Below are positions 50,955-59,387 of a DNA stretch of 64,000 nucleotides, one piece after another. Each line of letters opens with the position of its first letter. The stretch's first letter is position 1. Under the pieces are notes generated by a model. It worked only from the letters and a program-made list of their open reading frames with translations, made no database searches and was not told the DNA's origin. The stretch spans positions 1 to 64,000 of the forward strand of contig JAPDOI010000171.1 in assembly GCA_029168955.1 (NCBI GenBank), read 5' to 3'. The position numbers and the translations under genes are program-made. Source of the DNA: Aplectana chamaeleonis. Lineage: Eukaryota > Nematoda > Chromadorea > Rhabditida > Cosmocercidae.

Positions 50955-52335
50955 TGGAGAAGCCTTACGAATGCTACACGCGATTGGTGGTGAGGGCGGC
51001 AAAGCCGGTCTATCGTTCGGTGAAGCCAGATGAATTCCACACGCGGTTCAAGGGAAAGGGCGGTAGAGCCCGTCTTTCTGTTAGCGAAGACAAACGATTG
51101 CTACCCGCGGTTGATGGGGGAAGGCCGGTAAAGGAGGTCAATTGTTGGGCGTAGCCAAACGAATGCTACATGTGGTTGATGGGGGGGGGCGACAAAGCAA
51201 GCATTTCGGTCGGCGAAGGCAAACGATTGCTACTCGTTGTTGATGTGGGAAGGCCGGCAAAGGAGGTCTACCGTTGGGCTAAGTCAAACGAATGCTACAT
51301 GTGGTTGATGGGGGAAGCCGGCGGCAAAGCGGTCCTACCTTCCGGAGCAGCAAAACGAATTCTTCGTGTGGGTAATGGAGAAAGGCCTAGGCAGTAAGCT
51401 CCCCGTTCGGCGAAGCCAAACGAATTCTACACGCGGTTTGTAGGGAAGTGCTGCTAAGACAGTTTTTCGATTGGCGAAGACAAAAGATTGCTACCCGTGG
51501 TTGACAGGGGTAGGCCAGCAAAGGAGGTCTATCGTTGGGCAAAGCCAAACGAGTGCTACATGTGGTTGATGGGGGGGGGGGGGAGGGAATGGCAAAGCCA
51601 GTCTTGTGGTTGGCGAAGACAAACGATTGCTACCCGTGGTTGATGTGGTAAGGCCGGCAAAAGAGGTCTACCGTTGGGCGAAGTCAAACGAATGCTTAGT
51701 GTGGTTGAGGGAGGGGAGGGGACAGCAAAGCCAGTCTTTCGGTTGGCGAAGCCAAACAAATGCTACGCGTGGGTAATGGAAAAGGCCGAGGTAGCCAGCA
51801 CACCGTTCGGCGAAGCCATACGAATTCTACACGCGGTTTGTCGGGAAGGGCGGCAGAACCAGTCTTTTGGTTGGCTAACGCTAACAATTGCTACCCGTGG
51901 TTCATGGGGGAAGAAAGGCGAAGTCGGTCTATCGTTGGGCAAAGCCGAACGAGTTCTACGCGCGGTTTGTGGGGGAGAGCGGCAACCCCAGTTTTTCAGT
52001 TGGCAGAGACAAATGATTGCTACCCGTGGTTGATGAGGGAAGGACGGCAAGGGAGGCTCATTGTTGGGCGAAGCCAAACGATGGCTACATGTGGTTGATG
52101 GGGAGAACCCGGCGGCAAAACGGGCCTACCGTCCGGAGCAGCCAAACGAATGCTACACGCGCTTGGTGGAGAAGGGCGGCTAAGCCAGTCTTTTGTTTGG
52201 CGAAGCCAACCACTTGCTACCCGAAGTTGATGGTGGGGTGGGGGAGCGGGCAGCAAAGCCGGTTTGTCGTTCGGAGAAGCCAAACCAATGCTCCACATTG
52301 CTGATGGAGGAAGGCTGGTCAAGTCGTCTTTCCGT
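50955..52335. repeat. Degenerate 66-bp tandem array, about 21 units
   Basis: A core like AAACGAATGCTACATGTGG or AAACGATTGCTACCCGTGG, followed by TTGATGGGGGAAGGC, GGCAAAGGAGGTC and GTTGGGCGAAGCC, recurs about every 66 bp. The units alternate in type, and 51,371-51,560 matches 51,772-51,960, a 401-bp higher-order period of six units. Divergence between units is high, so this array is older than the two satellites. A run of 13 G lies at 51,571-51,583. Several short frames are open on both strands because 66 is a multiple of 3, but start, stop and frame change between them and I see no real gene. Confidence 0.85.
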
Positions 52336-52635
52336 TTGTCGGAACCTATCCACCAGCGGCAAACCGGCGTCAGGGAAAGTATTAATCGCAGCAGGGATGC
52401 CTCGAATAAAACCAGACTTTTTCATAATGTTTTCTAGCAGAACCGTTCTCTTCAGCAACAGAATTGTTGCCTCACTTTTTGTTGAATCTTTTTGTTAGGC
52501 CATCTAGAACAGGCTAGAACAGGCCGGCTAAGCCGGCCACCGACCCCTTCAACCGAGGTCAAAAAATTAAAACGTCGCAGAGATGTAACACATAGAAAAG
52601 TACGTGGTAATAGAATATGTATCCAGACAATATGA
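52336..52635. other. Unique stretch with a short palindrome
   Basis: No gene seen. It holds a doubled CTAGAACAGG (52,504-52,523) and the near-perfect palindrome GGCCGGCTAAGCCGGCC at 52,522-52,538. This runs into CCACCGACCCC, the inverted form of a GGTCGGTGG motif that recurs at 60.56 kb and in 62.88-63.23 kb. Confidence 0.6.
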
Positions 52636-53129
52636 TTCAAAGGCAGTGTTCACAATAAGAATCGATTTTCTGCTTTTCCGCTTATCTTGAAGACGGTCCC
52701 ATGCTGCTTCCAATGATGTTTTTGGAGTCGTACAAGACCTTCTGGGAACGGGTTATGGTCCCTCAAAGATTGAGCTAAGGAAACATGGTGGACGAGTTGT
52801 CCGAGGCTTGTAACTTCCGTCTTTTGCAGCCGATGTATGCGAGCTGACCTGAGTAAAGAGAGAAGCTGAGAATGAAGGGAAGAACGGGGCTAATGACTGG
52901 AAAGCATCACTCATCTCACGATCTCGAGCTTTCAATTGTTCACGTCGGTGGGCGTGGAAAGTGCATCTGGGGGTGACGAGCTGACGGGTGTCCAACTTTG
53001 GGCCCGTAGGGGACCTTTCCGAGCTCATTTTTCTTAGTTTTTTCAACGTTAGGGTTGCGCTAGGCCCCGCAGCTGCCGACCTCCACCAAAAAATCAGACA
53101 TGTTTTTTATCGTGGACACTGCCTTCAAA
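52636..53129. mobile_element. Non-autonomous TIR element, about 490 bp
   Basis: The left end is TTCAAAGGCAGTGTTCACAA and the reverse complement of the right end is TTTGAAGGCAGTGTCCACGA. Both continue into an A-rich TAAGAA or TAAAAAA. The interior is not palindromic. It contains a 97-codon minus-strand frame (52,753-53,046) that is arginine- and serine-rich and matches nothing I know, so I do not call it. The right end shares its last bases (TTCAAAGGCAG) with the next element. Confidence 0.75.
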
Positions 53130-53606
53130 GGCAGCAGACACGCTCGAAAAAGTTGTTCAGGTAACTACATTACTGGGATCGTATGGTTACTAGTAGAATG
53201 CCCACGCCATTGAAAGCGTCAAAAACGAGTCGAAACTACTAAATTTGAGCAATGCAAATCGGCAAATTTCTGCAACCCCGCCCCAAAATACAAACTCGTC
53301 CAGATTGATAGTACTGATACTGTCCCTTTGGCCGGTTTTTGATGCTTCCAACGAGGTGAACGTTCCAGTACAGTCTGTAAGAGTATATCGGCTTCTCTAT
53401 CTCACCCATTTTGTTGCTAATATTTGCTGTTTCAACCGCGCGCCGTAAAACTCGTCCACTTTCATCTGATAACAAAATAACCGTTATTCCTCTATTTGCA
53501 CACAGTTTTCGTTTGTTTTCCGTCAGTTCCCAATACAACCAGCTCCAAACCTTTGATTTATGTCATAAAATCGATATCATTTTTGAGCGTGTCTGCTGCC
53601 TTTAAG
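53124..53606. mobile_element. Non-autonomous TIR element, about 480 bp
   Basis: Terminal inverted repeats are AAAGGCAGCAGACACGCTC on both ends (53,127 rightwards, and the complement up to about 53,602), followed by an A-rich run. TTTAAGG borders the right end. The interior carries a 99-codon minus-strand frame (53,239-53,538) of protein-like composition (IEKPIYSYRLYWNVHLVG). It could be captured exon sequence or chance; I do not recognise it. The element lies directly against the previous one. Confidence 0.75.
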
Positions 53607-54153
53607 GATCCTCCTAGCATTAACTCAAAGTGGTAGGCAGCATCGAGTTTCCAAAATTTTTAAGATGATTTTTAAGAAGTTCCAGACCCGATGAGGTCCC
53701 ATTTTCTGTCCCATTTTATGTTGGAAATTCAAAAATAGCATTAGCAGCTGCAACAAAAATTGAAATCTCTTAGGCCCTTAACTCATTTCTGAGTTTTTAG
53801 ATGAGGTTATAATCGAACCTGGGTGGCTCTCCACCCGACGAAAGGCAACCCCTGCCGTCGACATTTTGCATCTTCTGCGTTGGTGCAATTTTCTCGATAA
53901 CTAGAACCCACTCAATCAAACTGTGAGCGATAGTATTTTCGGAACACCCAACCTCAGAGTACAAAAAGACATTTAGAAGCTATATGGCAATTTTTTTAAA
54001 TTTTAAATGTTTGAGTTTTTGCAGATTTCCTCGAATTCGCGTCCTATTTCTTCTCTTTCTAGGAAAGCTGTGAGAACCAGCTAACATTGACTGTGCAGAG
54101 GACGTTTCGTAGACAGATATTCCAATTTTTGGAAGAGCTGAAGAATTTTTCGT
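53607..54153. other. AT-rich stretch, no gene seen
   Basis: I see no convincing ORF or repeat. One perfect small hairpin, GGGTGGCTCTCCACCC (6-bp stem, 4-nt loop), lies at 53,821-53,836. A tRNA-like GGTTCGATT on the minus strand next to it lacks a T-arm stem, so no tRNA is called. Confidence 0.5.
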
Positions 54154-54561
54154 TTGTTTTATGTTAGTCAAAACATGACTCTTCGGCCAAAAACAACATT
54201 CTTGTTACTTCCCCTATCTCCAGTCGGGCTCATATGGGATATAGATTCGAGAAATAGTCGCAAATTTAGTACACACCCATACATCGACACTCTAAACGGG
54301 AAAGGGATTAAATACGCTGGGTTAGAAATTAGAGCATTTTCGGGCTCGGAGAAATTGAGAGCGCCCGATGAGGCACTCTGGCGTGGGCGGGGCAAGTGGG
54401 GCGAGCCTGGCCCCTCCCCTCGTCGCGGACGAGATTGTCTCAGAGTGGCTCCTTCTCCTTTGTGTTTTTCACCTCAGCAAACGAAATTCTACCAGAAATC
54501 CTGGGAATTCGAGAGCTTTACCACTCCATTCTGGCGGAATTTCTCCCAAAAGGATCCGTAA
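54154..54561 (+). other. Unrecognised ORF, 135 codons, probably not a gene
   Basis: The frame opens MFYVSQNMTLRPK and ends FWRNFSQKDP. The first half is AT-rich; around residues 70-105 it becomes very GC-rich (GKWGEPGPSPRRGRD). The opposite strand is also open over 54,168-54,395. No domain, signal peptide or clear splice context is visible. Repeat-derived sequence is the most likely explanation, with a single exon of a longer gene as the alternative. Confidence 0.15.
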
Positions 54562-54754
54562 TTCATTCGTAATTTGTTAGAATTTTTTCGTAATCTGCCA
54601 AAAATTTTCAGCATTCTGCCAGAATCTATACCTAAACCGCCAGCTCTTGATAGGACTTACAAAATCTTAATACCTACAGTCATACTCATGTACAACTGTA
54701 TGTAAAAACCAAAATTTCCGGGCATTAACCTACCTGTCCGTTACTCGCCTATTA

Positions 54755-54935
54755 TGCTTCTGCGACACCGGCAAATGTCGCACTTGGACCTGCAGCAAAA
54801 TCAGCATTTTGCGGCATTTGTCGCGAATCGCTAGGGCGGCGGCGGCGTTTGCCGCTATTTATCGTGCCGGGACCGTCAGTGGGCCGGGCGTTTCGCCAGA
54901 CATCCCGGCTGTGGCGAAATCAGGTGATTACTCAC
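54755..54935. repeat. GC-rich dispersed element, copy 1
   Basis: It contains ATGCTTCTGCGACACCGGCA, AATGTCGCAC, GCGGCATTTGTCGCGAATCG, GCGGCGGCGGCGTTTGCCGC, GGGACCGTCA and GAAATCAGG. The same blocks occur in the same relative order, inverted, at 59,999-60,320. The element is full of CGGCAAATGCCG-type palindromes. Confidence 0.75.
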
Positions 54936-55047
54936 ACATTTTCAATATTCAGATGAAGATTTCAGTGAAAATATTAGGATATTACGGGTAGCATTGAAAA
55001 AACCTGCATTTCCGAGCCTATATCAGAGAGTATACTGTCTAATTCAG
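54936..55047. other. Short unique stretch
   Basis: AT-rich sequence between the GC-rich element and the candidate exon at 55,048. Nothing is visible except the T-rich run leading to AATTCAG at 55,041-55,047. Confidence 0.4.
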
Positions 55048-55097
55048 CATAGCTCGGTGATATGGATTCGGATCAAGCACGGCGAAATTGCACTCAG
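55048..55097 (+). CDS. Possible 50-nt exon ending at a repeat-borne splice donor
   Basis: AATTCAG ends at 55,047 and CTCAG|GTAAAACT follows at 55,097/55,098, a good acceptor and donor 50 nt apart. One frame between them is open (HSSVIWIRIKHGEIAL plus two nucleotides). The other two plus frames contain a stop. No neighbouring plus-strand exon was found, so this may be coincidence. The donor belongs to the repeat family found in two minus-strand copies at 56.49 and 56.74 kb. Confidence 0.2.
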
Positions 55098-55275
55098 GTA
55101 AAACTGGTTGTCGAGAATCGGACGAAATGTTGTCCTGCAGGCGTACGAATGCAGGACAACTTTCGCAGACCCTAGAGAATTCTGGACAACCTGTCGCCCT
55201 ATTCTCGACAATGCCCGACAACTTCTCGACCAATTCCCGACAACCCCTAGCCCGATTCTCGACAGCTAACGCACA
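55093..55275. repeat. Repeat with splice-donor edge, plus-strand copy
   Basis: It starts CTCAGGTAAAACTGGTTGTC and GAGAATCGGACGAA, matching the minus-strand copies at 56,484 and 56,739. At 55,129-55,160 a perfect 11-bp stem (GTTGTCCTGCA / TGCAGGACAAC, 10-nt loop) turns the orientation round. Beyond it, TTCTCGACAA-type motifs recur every 20-25 bp to about 55,270. Confidence 0.7.
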
Positions 55276-55539
55276 AATATACACATGTACTGAACTACAT
55301 ACTTATCAAAAATTCGGGCTCCTGCCCAACCGTTGATTACAACGGTCGGTGAAATCTACGGAGATGGTTCCACTCAACTCTTTGAGGCGAGTTTAGATTA
55401 GTCTCAGTTCATCTACGTTTGGCAGAGAAAAACTGTGCATCGTATATGCAGCAGGTCTACAAAATCGTTCAGCTTGGGCCGCTATTGGCCCTTCCCAGTG
55501 AGCTTTCAGTGTACTGGTCTTCGAAAATACTCGAAGACA
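55276..55539. other. Unique stretch, no gene seen
   Basis: No ORF of note on either strand, no repeat found. Confidence 0.45.
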
Positions 55540-55805
55540 GTGAAAGTTTGAGTAGAGAGTAAATCGACCACGCTAAACTCAACTATCCCACTCTCGTGGC
55601 TCCTAGTTTTCAAAATTGCCGACTTCCGTCGGGACCACACCTGAGAAAGGTGTGAACCATAATTCTGTAGCGGTGTTCAGCCTGCATCTTAGGCGGTGAA
55701 AGTTTGTATACAGGGTAAATCGACCACGCTGGACTCAAATATCTTACTCTCGTGACCCATACTTTGCAAAATATGGACTTCCGGCAGGTCCACATTTTGT
55801 ACATC
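55540..55805. repeat. Direct duplication, two copies 156 bp apart
   Basis: GTGAAAGTTTG, AGTAAATCGACCACGCT or GGTAAATCGACCACGCT, ACTCTCGTG and GGACTTCCG-like blocks occur in order from 55,540 and again from 55,696. Identity is roughly 75-80% by eye. No coding frame is shared between the copies. Confidence 0.7.
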
Positions 55806-55862
55806 AATATAATGCTAGACAATCATTGAATACTTAGAGTTGCAAATTCGTATGATTCGAAA

Positions 55863-55868
55863 TTTATT
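55863..55868 (-). terminator. Candidate polyadenylation signal AATAAA
   Basis: TTTATT on the plus strand is AATAAA on the minus strand, about 110 nt downstream of the stop codon at 55,977. In AT-rich DNA the hexamer is common by chance, so it is only supporting evidence for a minus-strand 3' end here. Confidence 0.35.
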
Positions 55869-55976
55869 CGAATTAACAATCTTAATTTTAAACGTTGTTC
55901 TGATACTTCTTGGGTAACTTCTTAAATAATATATTTTCAATCTGACTGCTGCAACTACCGATCATCAAAAGAAAGA

Positions 55977-56127
55977 TCAGTACTTGAAAGCTCGAAAACT
56001 TTTAAAGTTCACTAAATTGGAAATCCCATGTTTTGGTACGCTCGCTATTTTGAAAATATGAAAATTAAAAAAAAAAACGAGTTTGATGATTAAGAAATCG
56101 GTGATATGCATTAAAATTGATAACCAA
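55977..56127 (-). CDS. Candidate terminal exon (minus-strand gene 1)
   Basis: On the minus strand CATTCTTCCAG precedes 56,127. The frame then reads WLSILMHITDFLIIKLV, a Phe-rich hydrophobic run, then IASVPKHGISNLVNFKSFR and a stop at 55,977-55,979. The first nucleotide completes a codon with the two left over from the exon at 56,195-56,244, giving a continuous frame across a 67-nt T-rich intron (56,128-56,194). The donor of that intron is GTTTTT, which is weak. The hydrophobic segment (about 22 residues) could be membrane-embedded, or could be an AT-rich artefact. An AATAAA lies downstream. The product was not recognised. Confidence 0.3.
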
Positions 56128-56194
56128 CTGGAAGAATGGAGAAAAAAAGAAAGTAAAACACAGCGGATCCACACGAAAAGAAAAGAACAAAAAC

Positions 56195-56244
56195 AGCAGC
56201 CGCATTTGAAGAATGTGATGTAAAGAGGGTTCTGGAGTGATGTC
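56195..56244 (-). CDS. Candidate 50-nt exon (minus-strand gene 1)
   Basis: GAATTCAG on the minus strand ends just before 56,244. The exon reads DITPEPSLHHILQMRL plus two nucleotides. The preceding candidate exon ends on a full codon (MIVAQ), so the phase agrees. The upstream intron (56,245-56,734) runs from GTAAAACT to GAATTCAG. The downstream donor GTTTTT is not a strong match, so the 3' boundary is uncertain. Confidence 0.3.
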
Positions 56245-56734
56245 CTGAATTCATGGGAAATTTTCGGCATATTCGAAACAAATTCTCAATTTCATAAGGA
56301 GTTGTCGAGAAATCTGACCGAATTCTCGGCAACTTTCTCCGCTACTCTGAACAAATCGACCGCAATTCTCGAGAAATACTGCGAATCCCGGAATCCTCGA
56401 CAACTTCTATCAACCTTCTCGACAACTTCCCGATTGTCGACCGATTCTCGACAACTATTCGTCCGATTCTGGACAACTAGTTTTACCTGAGTGAAAACTG
56501 AAATGTTTCTTCGTGTCCCAATTTTTGTAGGTTGGCTGCCCGAATTCCTGGCAAACATTCGTTCCCACGATTTCTTGGCAATTTTCTCTGAAATTCTGAA
56601 CAAATCGCCCGCAATCCTCGACAAATACTACGAATCTCGGAAATCTCGATAACTTTATAAAATTTCTGGACAACTTCTCGATTGTCGACCGATTCTCGAC
56701 AACTATTCGTCCGATTCTGAACAACTAGTTTTAC
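56245..56734 (-). repeat. Intron-like stretch built of two tandem repeat copies
   Basis: Read on the minus strand, one copy starts at 56,739 and the next at 56,491, about 248 bp apart, each with CTCAG|GTAAAACTAGTTGT, CAGAATCGGACGAATAGTTG and AATCGGTCGACAATCG. The first copy ends with ACATTTCAG (AG at 56,498-56,499), so it is itself bounded by GT and AG. The second runs into CATGAATTCAG at 56,245. Short TTCTCGACAACTT motifs recur throughout. The whole would be one 490-nt intron, or two successive splice units. Confidence 0.6.
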
Positions 56735-56906
56735 CTGAGCAACAATCATTTGAATAAATGCTCGTAAAATAACATCGAACGGGACGAGCACATCAGGACC
56801 AAATGCCTTCAAAATAGTTAGAAATCGAACGGTGAAATGAAGGATCATAACACATCTAGCAAATAAATCTTCTTGTTGTTTAGCAGAATAGATTTGCAGC
56901 AAATCA
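56735..56906 (-). CDS. Candidate internal exon (minus-strand gene 1)
   Basis: This is the most gene-like segment of the unique DNA. On the minus strand ATTATTCAG precedes 56,906, then one nucleotide and 57 sense codons run DLLQIYSAKQQEDLFARC, VMILHFTVRFLTILKAF, GPDVLVPFDVILRAFIQ, MIVAQ, followed at once by GTAAAACT. An alternative acceptor (ATATTAG) would extend the exon to 56,928 in the same frame. The peptide is helix-like, with mixed charged and hydrophobic residues. I do not recognise the family and assign no function. The donor lies exactly at the edge of the repeat filling the next intron. Confidence 0.55.
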
Positions 56907-56929
56907 CTGAATAATATTGCCAGAATTTC

Positions 56930-57253
56930 TAATATTTGAATAATGACGATATCGCAGCAGAATTCTACATGCTAGGAAGAAGTCAGCTGGGGCGGTAGTA
57001 ATCTGGCTTAATATGCAACTTAAATCGTTGATATGAGTTGCATCTGAGCGACATCTGTGTAACAGCTTAAAAATTTTGTTTGATGCACAAGGATGCTCTA
57101 GGTAAAGTCTTGACTCTTAATGAGCAAGTCAGCTCCAAATCAGATTCATCTTTATCTCAAATTTGAAGGTGTCGCTGATTGTGTGGTGGTGAGAGCGCAC
57201 GAGACATTGCGGCGAAAAAGAGGGCGCAGCGCATTCAGATCGATCTTCGCTAA
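56930..57253. other. Unique stretch, no gene called
   Basis: If minus-strand gene 1 is real this is intron. On the plus strand a short GC-rich frame (RAHETLRRKRGRSAF, about 57,193-57,265) runs into a stop and is not called. No repeat is seen. Confidence 0.4.
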
Positions 57254-57610
57254 ATGTCCTCTCGAGTACATTTAGGACTCCCGTTGAAACGATTCGGCGA
57301 CCATGCCGGGAAGCATCCCGGACGAGGTGAGTCGCTCACACAGCGTGGTCGCAAAATCCAAGGTCGACGGAGTGATGCCTGCATGGGTAGCACCGTCAAC
57401 AACCCTACACCAAAAGGAACGGCCCGAATTGAGAACATCATCGCAGACGCCACAGTGAACGGGGTGACCCCATCTGAAGTAGACGCTCTTGAGCTCAAGA
57501 AGAGCCTCCCTTTGATCAATTATAAAATCTTTGATGACTTTAAGATGTATTACGAAACACTACGCTTGTCTTTATCCTTCTTACCAATTTTCACCATTTT
57601 CCGCATATGA
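57254..57610 (+). CDS. Unrecognised ORF or exon, 118 codons
   Basis: The frame starts at ATG (MSSRVHLGLPLKRF...), passes a Lys/Arg/Gly-rich segment (residues about 15-40: KHPGRGESLTQRGRK), then GTARIENIIADATVNGV and TPSEVDALELKKSLPL. It ends in an AT-rich tail that looks intronic. Residues 1-95 are GC-rich with many G/C third positions, unlike the AT-rich flanks, as expected for a real exon. A second ATG is present at MGSTVNNPTPKG. GACGAG|GTGAGTCGC inside the frame is a good splice donor in another phase. The minus strand is also open here for 89 codons. The family is unknown; it could be a nested gene, a transposon remnant, or chance. Confidence 0.35.
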   Translation: MSSRVHLGLPLKRFGDHAGKHPGRGESLTQRGRKIQGRRSDACMGSTVNNPTPKGTARIENIIADATVNGVTPSEVDALELKKSLPLINYKIFDDFKMYYETLRLSLSFLPIFTIFRI

Positions 57611-58165
57611 TTTGTTGATTTTCCATAAATCTACTTACAGTAACGCGCAAATTTTTTGCAAAATGCGTTTTACGGCGTTTTTCGAGCTCACAAACAGTCG
57701 CATCACCATGCCTTGCTTCGAATTGGTCCGATTTCAATTTCGAAGTCATTTCTGGATTGCTTTCTCTGAGTCCTACACGATAGTGCTACAAAATAATAGA
57801 TTATTCTTGTACACGAGCAAATTTTCAAAAAATTCTCTAAAGATTTTTTTCCAAATTTTCTTCGTTTGTTTTAGTTCGTTCGTCGTTCGAAATTTCGCCA
57901 AACGAGTTTTTTCAAATTCGTTCGTTCGAAATTTCGTCGAACGAATTTTCTTTCGATTTACGTTTCTTCGAATTTCTTTCGAACGATTTTTTTCAATTTT
58001 CATTTGTTCGAGATCTGGTTTTTCGATTTGTTTTCGAAAATTCGTTTGACTTAGAAAATGCTTCTCGAACCTTAGGTTACGCTGTTTCGTTATTGCTCGG
58101 GCCGGATTGTTGTGGGCGTGCTCAACAACGCGCATGCGGTAAAATATAGCACTGATTAGGAGACT
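57611..58165. other. AT-rich stretch with small palindromes
   Basis: No gene seen despite open frames full of Phe, Arg and Ser caused by repeated TTCG and TTTTCG. CGAAATTTCG, a 10-bp palindrome, occurs at 57,888 and 57,927. The second copy is embedded in TTCGTTCG...CGAACGAA (57,920-57,944). Confidence 0.5.
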
Positions 58166-58170
58166 TGGGT

Positions 58171-59387
58171 GGCGGACGTTCTGTCCCAAGGGGGCCGGAG
58201 CCTAGGCGACGTGCGAGCGAGGTGTGAATTACGGGAGTCGTCGACTCGGACTAATTACCGCACTTCACTCACTGCTAGGGCCAGACATTGTTATACGAGA
58301 CGCTATACAACAAGGCAAATACAGGTAAAAGTGTCGTTGCGTTTTCGTGTCAAAGATATCCTTCGGGTGGTTTTGAGCATTGTGTGATGTTAGTGTGAAC
58401 GATCTTCCTTTTGCAATTTGGGCCCATCTGTGATGACCGAGGTCGAACCTCCCATACATGTAATTTTAGGAGGCTTCCACATCTTTATTTGAATTGAATG
58501 AAAAACAGGTTTTCAGAAGCATTCATCTGAAAAATATTGAGAAGTCTAAGTCGAATTTATTCTACAATTCGAGAATTTCACAACGTCATTATTTGAAATC
58601 ATTCAGTAATTAAAAAAATCCAAACACAGTATTTTCTCTATTAGAAGAACCTCCCCCCATTTGAAATACAAAAAAGGAGAAGACTGAATAATGGAAGTAA
58701 ACCCTCTCTCCGTAGTACATCTCTATTACTAGTATATTTCGGAAAAGGATGGGGAATAAACATTTTGACAGCAAAACAAGTCTTAGAAGAAGATGATAAT
58801 ATTTATGAGTAGGAAAACAATCACTCAATCTAACTTGGTGGTTGTTGATCGCGAATTTCATAGTTTGGTTGTGAAAATGTCTACTGTAATCCCACTATGG
58901 GATTTTCGAAAAATGAGGCTGAAAAATAGAAGTACACCTGTATTAGAAGTTGACCCAAAAATTAGATCTGAAAAATAGAAGTACATGCATCTCTCTAAAA
59001 AAATATGTTAGGTTTTTCGATTTATTCATTGATTCGAGATGTTCTGAAAATGCAATAATCTAATTATTGAGTCATTCCGTGCAAAAGTCGAATGCCCATG
59101 TCTATATGTCACTTTCCTTATTAATTATATTAATATTATTAACACTCTAATCATCAGATTAGGTTTATTCAACAATCCTGATATGCACTGCTTCAACACG
59201 AAGTATCATTCATTTCGCTCAAAATGGTCTTTCGTTAGAGTAATAGCGTCTCGTATGACAATGTCCGGCCCTAGCAGTGAGTAAAATGCGGTAATTAGTC
59301 CGAGTCGACGACTCCCGTAACTCACACCTCGCTCGCACCTCGCCTAGGCTCCGCCCCCCCCCCCTTGGGACAGAACGTCCCGCTGCC
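58171..59387. mobile_element. 1.2-kb element with 135-bp terminal inverted repeats
   Basis: The plus-strand sequence 58,171-58,306 (GGACGTTCTGTCCCAAGGGG, GAGCCTAGGCGA, GGGAGTCGTCGACTCGGACT, GCTAGGGCC, TACGAGACGCTAT) is repeated as its complement at 59,244-59,387 with about 90% identity by eye. The right copy has a run of about 13 C. The interior is AT-rich, without a recognisable transposase, and CTGAAAAATAGAAGTACA occurs twice (58,919 and 58,968). Target-site duplications were not found. It is best described as a non-autonomous DNA transposon of unknown superfamily. Confidence 0.85.

Noticed and set aside
51571..51583. G-quadruplex or regulatory site in the 13-G run
   Set aside because: A homopolymer in one degenerate unit; more likely slippage or sequencing noise than a selected site.
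51674..52304. ORFs of 95-119 codons in the 66-bp array
   Set aside because: The unit is a multiple of 3, so chance frames persist; frames differ between copies and no start or splice context supports them.
53796..53836. tRNA-like T-loop (GGTTCGATT on the minus strand)
   Set aside because: No T-arm stem, anticodon arm or acceptor stem can be paired around it.
55053..56740. One complete 1.65-kb transposon with CTCAGGTAAAACT inverted ends
   Set aside because: The ends are inverted, but no target-site duplication is visible and the copies fit better as separate repeats, one of them a tandem pair.
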